Positions 24,039 to 27,284 of a DNA stretch of 27,284 nt are shown one piece after another. Position numbers and translations under genes: made by a program. The notes beneath the pieces are model-generated. The model did not search any database. It was not told the origin of the DNA and worked only from the letters and a program-made list of their open reading frames with translations. Origin of the DNA: an uncultured Lachnospiraceae bacterium (lineage in GTDB: Bacteria > Bacillota > Clostridia > Lachnospirales > Lachnospiraceae); the NCBI GenBank assembly GCA_958426095.1, contig CATZYB010000008.1:1-27284 (forward strand), written 5' to 3'. How positions within the stretch are numbered: position 1 is the first letter of the stretch; each line of letters opens with the position of its first letter.

Positions 24039-24051
24039 AATCTGGTTTTGT

Positions 24052-24219
24052 CTATCTTGTTCTTATTTCATTCACCTCCGCCTGAAAATGTAAGTGGTTC
24101 CTGGTCGAGTCTCCGGTTCCCAAATCCAATCCTTTGTGAAACTGGCGGTCGAAGGTCCGGTAACCAAAGGTACTTGTAATCGTTGAACCTGGACATGGAT
24201 TTGCAAAACGACCGATCAT
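24052..24219 (-). pseudogene. Remnant of an M23 (LytM-type) peptidoglycan peptidase
   Basis: 55 codons in one open frame. The N-terminal part reads NPCPGSTITSTFGYR, then FHKGLDLG, the usual M23 entry with the zinc motif H-x-x-x-D. The frame then jumps to TGDSTRNHLHFQ, the usual family end with the H-x-H zinc motif. The roughly 60-70 residues that normally separate the two motifs are absent, although both ends remain in frame. It starts 24 bp after the DUF454 stop with no convincing SD and ends at a terminator. It is most likely a relic of a larger cell-wall hydrolase left by an internal deletion and N-terminal loss; a 55-residue product could hardly fold as M23. Another frame of the same stretch is also open for 42 codons but has no family match. 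Confidence 0.7.
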
Positions 24220-24242
24220 TTTTGAACGATCAATCCGTTATA

Positions 24243-24635
24243 TCAGTCGCCCACCTCTCCCGGTGTCAGGGTTTTCACCCGTAAAAAGAAATACAAAAGG
24301 TGGCACACCCAGACTACGGCCAGACATATCCGGCCAATCGGCACATTCTTCATCAATATAAAACCGATTGCCATTACAATGGTCACTGTTCCAACAATAG
24401 AACACTTTGTTTTCATCGTCATTGCTTTCTGGTTCACAAAACTTTCCAGATGTTTTTTATACAGGCTGGTACCGATAAACCAGTCATGAAGCTTCTGAGA
24501 ACTCTTTGCAAAACAGAAGACTGTCGCCATATAAAAGGGAACCGTCGGTAAAATAGGAAGTACAACCCCTATCGTTCCGAGCGCCAAACATAATAATCCG
24601 GCAACAAGCCACAAAATCCGACATGGATTCTTCAT
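24243..24635 (-). CDS. DUF454 (YbaN-like) inner membrane protein
   Basis: 130 residues with three to four membrane helices. Family marks are LGTIGVVLPILPTVPFYMAT, followed by FCFAKSSQKLHDWF and YKKHLESF. Function is not established. The gene lies 33 bp after the ABC ATPase on the same strand, with AAGGAAAG as SD, and no terminator between, so it is probably co-transcribed with the transporter. A link to heme or iron uptake is suggested only by this position. Confidence 0.88.
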   Translation of the reverse strand: MKNPCRILWLVAGLLCLALGTIGVVLPILPTVPFYMATVFCFAKSSQKLHDWFIGTSLYKKHLESFVNQKAMTMKTKCSIVGTVTIVMAIGFILMKNVPIGRICLAVVWVCHLLYFFLRVKTLTPGEVGD

Positions 24636-24668
24636 CTTATCATCTTTCCTTTCTTAATCTACAGTCTT

Positions 24669-25412
24669 TTAAACTGTCAGCACAAACTTCTTTCCGTCAA
24701 TCTGAGTTACATCCAGTTCAATACCATAGAGTGAATGGATACTCTGACGATCAATGACTTCCTCAGGACTTCCCTGAAACTCTACAAGTCCATCCTTCAG
24801 TCCAATTACCTGGTGAGAAAAATAAATGGCCTGATTGATATCGTGAAGTACCATAATAATGGTAATCCCGAATTCATTGTTCAGCTTCCGCACCAGTTCC
24901 AGAATCTCAATCTGATACCGGATATCCAGATAGGTCGTCGGTTCATCCAAAAACAAAATTTTTGTATTCTGGGCCAATGCCATGGCAATCCATACACGCT
25001 GCCGTTGTCCGCCGGAGAGACGGCTTACTTCCCGGTCGCGGTATTCCAGAATTCCCGTCACTTCCATGGCCCATTCTACCAGCCGCTCGTCCTCTTCGCT
25101 TTTTCCCTGCATTGGTTTCCGGTGAGGCGTTCGTCCGAAAGCTACCAGCCGTTCCACCGTAATATCATCACTGGACGTATTGTACTGCTGGACAATGGAC
25201 ACTTGTTTGGCAAATTCTTTCAAGTTGAGATTTTGAATATTTTTCCCTCTCAGAAAAATCTTTCCCTTTCTGGCATACAGGTTCTTTGTCATCAAGGAAA
25301 ATAATGTGGACTTTCCACAGCCATTGGCACCCATGATGGTCGTAATCTTTCCATAAGCAAAGGAGAGTCCCCGCACTTCCATGGCAGGTTTTGCATTTTC
25401 ATTAATTTGCAT
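24669..25412 (-). CDS. ABC transporter ATPase of FepC/FecE type, apparent N-terminal internal deletion
   Basis: 247 residues. Motifs are complete from Walker A on: MGANGCGKST (residues 27-36), Q-loop VQQYNTSSDD, signature RLSGGQRQRV, Walker B KILFLDEPTTYLD and the H-loop in MVLHDINQAIYF. Before Walker A the protein reads EVRGLSFAYGKITTIMGANG. In this family about 16 residues (a strand-turn-strand such as xxVLxxVSxxxxKG) normally lie between the A-loop YG and KxTTIMG; they are missing here, in frame. The A-loop Tyr20 is therefore only 14 residues from the Walker Lys34. The start at 25412 overlaps the permease end by 11 nt, with GGAGG 10 nt upstream. It would power import with the adjacent permease, but ATP binding may be damaged. 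Confidence 0.88.
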   Translation of the reverse strand: MQINENAKPAMEVRGLSFAYGKITTIMGANGCGKSTLFSLMTKNLYARKGKIFLRGKNIQNLNLKEFAKQVSIVQQYNTSSDDITVERLVAFGRTPHRKPMQGKSEEDERLVEWAMEVTGILEYRDREVSRLSGGQRQRVWIAMALAQNTKILFLDEPTTYLDIRYQIEILELVRKLNNEFGITIIMVLHDINQAIYFSHQVIGLKDGLVEFQGSPEEVIDRQSIHSLYGIELDVTQIDGKKFVLTV

Positions 25413-26463
25413 ATTTTTTCGACCTCCTCAGCAGAATGATAAAGAACGGCCCGCCAACCACGCTCATAATAATGGAAGCAGACACTTCATAAGGCGCTGC
25501 GATGGTTCTTCCGATGGTATCCGCCAGCAAAAATGTAAATGCGCCGAATAACATGGAAAATGGAATTAAAGCCCGGTGGTCGCTCCCCACCAGAATTCTG
25601 CCAATATGAGGCACGATCAGCCCCAGGAAACTGATGGCCCCGGCCACGGCCGTCGAAATACTGGCCAGCAATACTGCGATCAGCGAGATCACAATCCGCA
25701 TTGTATTTACATTGACGCCAAGGCTTCGTGCAGTCTTATCTTCCAAAGACAAAAGATTACATGTACCGCAAAAAACCAATGCCAATACCAGACCTACAAC
25801 GACGTAAGGCACCAATGTCTGCACATCATCCCATGTTTTCATGGTGATGTTGCCGTTGACAATAGACGCTACGCCGGACATATTGCCGCCGCTCATAGAG
25901 TTTAAAGCGCTGGACAAGCCGGTAAACATAGCATTGACTGCTACGCCGACAAGAATGATCCGCAGCGGACTCAATCCACCCTTCCAGGACAGGCTGTATA
26001 CCAGAAAGAAGGCCAGTACGCCGCCCAGGAAGGCAAATAAAGGTGTAAAGAAGAATAACGTCGGTGCAAAGGCTGTAATAAGCACCGCCACAAAACTGGC
26101 TCCGCTGGAAATGCCAATAATTCCCGGATCTGCCAGAGGATTTTTCAGCACTGCCTGGAACAGCACGCCGGATACGGCAATAGCTGCTCCAGCCAGCATA
26201 GAGATGATGATTCTTGGGAAGCGTAAATCCCAGATAGTCGCCACATTATCAATCCGCTCTACAAACAGTCCCCGTAAAAGCTCCGAAAAGCTGACTTTCA
26301 GGCTGCCTATGTTCACGGCTGCGAAAAACAGGACAACCAGCAATACCGCCATCACTATAAAGGATAAGGCGGCCCTGGCCTGCTTTTTCCTTTTTCTTGA
26401 CATGTCCTGAGATAATTCCTCAGATATGTTTTGGGAGAGTTCTGTATTCTCTTTATGATTCAT
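25402..26463 (-). CDS. FecCD-family iron/heme ABC transporter permease
   Basis: 353 residues, PF01032 (BtuC/FhuB/IsdF group), about nine to ten membrane helices after a 30-residue charged N-terminus. Visible: LRFPRIIISMLAGAAIAVSG, FQAVLKNPLADPGIIGISSG, GAISFLGLIVPHIGR (contact region for the ATPase) and LLADTIGRTI. Full length with no gap noticed. The ATG at 26463 is 14 bp after the binding-protein stop, and GAGGAG in that gap gives 8-nt spacing. It forms the channel for the substrate delivered by the upstream lipoprotein. Confidence 0.95.
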   Translation of the reverse strand: MNHKENTELSQNISEELSQDMSRKRKKQARAALSFIVMAVLLVVLFFAAVNIGSLKVSFSELLRGLFVERIDNVATIWDLRFPRIIISMLAGAAIAVSGVLFQAVLKNPLADPGIIGISSGASFVAVLITAFAPTLFFFTPLFAFLGGVLAFFLVYSLSWKGGLSPLRIILVGVAVNAMFTGLSSALNSMSGGNMSGVASIVNGNITMKTWDDVQTLVPYVVVGLVLALVFCGTCNLLSLEDKTARSLGVNVNTMRIVISLIAVLLASISTAVAGAISFLGLIVPHIGRILVGSDHRALIPFSMLFGAFTFLLADTIGRTIAAPYEVSASIIMSVVGGPFFIILLRRSKKYAN

Positions 26464-26477
26464 TTTTTCTCTCCTCT

Positions 26478-27284
26478 CTAGTTATTGTTCTGATTTTCAT
26501 ATTTTTCCGTCGCATTGGAATCCTCGGCTTTCTTTTGGGCATTTTCACTATTTTCCTTCGCCTTTGCCGCATCCTCCGAACTTTCCGGATAAAGAATCGG
26601 CTGAAGCTCCTCCAATGCTTCCGGATACCGGAAGGTAGCGCTCATTCCAAATAATTCATAGGTCAGATAATAGACCTGACCATTTTGGACCGCCTCGAAA
26701 TGCTTCCAGATATCATTTGTCTCAAAATCCTCTTTGAACATTTCAACAACCTGGTCCGGCAAAGCATGAGCCGCACATAAAATAATGTCTGGTTCCTTCG
26801 TTTTCATGTCCTCCGTATTGACCGTCAAAAATTCCTGGTCCGTTCCGGCATAGACATTTTCACCGCCGGCCAGCGCCACCAGGCTCCCCACATAGGAATT
26901 TTCAGTGGCGATTATGTAAGAACCGGGAAGTCCCATCAAGACCATGACCTTCGGACTTTCCTTTCCGGCATTCTTTTGCTTATATTCATTATAAAAATCG
27001 GTAAATTCATCCACCAGAGCCTGTGCTTCCTCTTCTCTTCCGAAAATCTCACCCAGCTCCTGAATGGAACGATACATGCCCGGAACACTCCGAAGATTTA
27101 AGAACGCCCAGTCCGTGCCAACGGCTTCATATTTCGGCTGCAGATCCGACTGAAGCGATGCAGGACTCAAAATCCAATCCGGATCCAGAGATGCTACAAT
27201 CTCCATATCCGGACTCATAGCCCCTCCTACAGTTGTTATATCTGCATATCGTTCCGGAAGGCTGGAAATGGTGCTTGAACATAC
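26478..27284 (-). CDS. IsdE-like heme/iron-siderophore ABC transporter substrate-binding protein (5' end outside window)
   Basis: 268 codons visible. The frame is open to the window edge, so the signal peptide, lipobox and first domain portion are missing. An internal ATG at 27218 is not the start; VCSSTISSLPERYADITTVG continues upstream of it. The PF01497 fold is recognised from MSPDMEIVASLDPDWILSP, FLNLRSVPGMYRSIQELGE, VMVLMGLPGSYIIATENSYV and MSATFRYPEALEELQPILYP. These stretches resemble IsdE-type heme-binding lipoproteins. IsdE of S. aureus ligates heme by a Met and a His, and the Met of GGAMSPD and the His of AAHALPD are the candidates here (inference). A Lys/Glu/Asn-rich tail of about 35 residues follows the domain. 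Confidence 0.9.
   Translation of the reverse strand, partial: VCSSTISSLPERYADITTVGGAMSPDMEIVASLDPDWILSPASLQSDLQPKYEAVGTDWAFLNLRSVPGMYRSIQELGEIFGREEEAQALVDEFTDFYNEYKQKNAGKESPKVMVLMGLPGSYIIATENSYVGSLVALAGGENVYAGTDQEFLTVNTEDMKTKEPDIILCAAHALPDQVVEMFKEDFETNDIWKHFEAVQNGQVYYLTYELFGMSATFRYPEALEELQPILYPESSEDAAKAKENSENAQKKAEDSNATEKYENQNNN

Noticed and set aside
24091..24194. 42-codon frame on the minus strand inside the M23 remnant (MSRFNDYKYLW...)
   Set aside because: The other frame carries clear M23 motifs; this one has no SD and no recognisable features.
24001..24242. Non-coding RNA or riboswitch before the TetR gene
   Set aside because: The strong hairpin is a terminator with a T run, and the upstream part codes for the M23 remnant.
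1..27284. CRISPR array, insertion sequence or prophage
   Set aside because: No regularly spaced repeats, transposase, integrase or phage genes were seen on either strand.

Overview
The window looks like chromosome of a Gram-positive anaerobe of the class Clostridia, most likely Lachnospiraceae. The basis is gene content and style: a clostridial single-chain FGAM synthase, a (R)-2-hydroxyacyl-CoA dehydratase with its radical activator, a Gx-transporter/NusG-II pair, an IsdE-type lipoprotein transporter, strong GGAGG ribosome binding sites, and a tRNA without an encoded CCA. I see no phage, insertion sequence or CRISPR array. No gene-free stretch exceeds 300 bases.

Layout. 1-2968 (-): purL, whose glutaminase end lies outside the window. 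3208-3729 (+): a stand-alone ECF transporter S component. 3803-8429 (-): a tight five-gene operon with a circularly permuted ATP-grasp ligase, an alpha-E protein, a transglutaminase-like protease and two AstE/AspA-type metallohydrolases. The second hydrolase has lost both zinc histidines. A divergent LysR regulator (8678-9556) shares the control region, which holds a T-N11-A dyad and a terminator hairpin just after the operon promoter. 9631-13281 (-): gltX, a UvrD-type helicase and a DUF1292 protein. 13377-16629 (-): a lipoprotein, an unrecognised membrane protein, a NusG-II protein and a Gx transporter. 16784-16868 (-): tRNA-Leu with anticodon AAG. 16971-17246 (-): a small acidic protein.

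17401-20351 (+): a 2-hydroxyacyl-CoA dehydratase system. Its second subunit is broken by an in-frame TAA, and the part after the stop runs without a break into the activator. 20397-21170 (-): a small alarmone synthetase. 21281-23248 (-): oleate hydratase with an unusual N-terminal extension. 23365-23931 (-): its probable TetR regulator. 24243-27284 (-): an IsdE-like heme/siderophore ABC transporter (binding protein, permease, ATPase) followed by a DUF454 membrane protein. The ATPase seems to lack about 16 residues before Walker A. A 55-codon remnant of an M23 peptidoglycan peptidase lies just downstream.

The strongest candidate for under-described biology is the ATP-grasp/alpha-E/transglutaminase operon with its active and inactive hydrolase pair. 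It reads as a system that makes, trims and hydrolyses an amide- or peptide-linked product. The other theme is gene wear: an in-frame stop and two in-frame internal deletions, all in otherwise well-kept reading frames.
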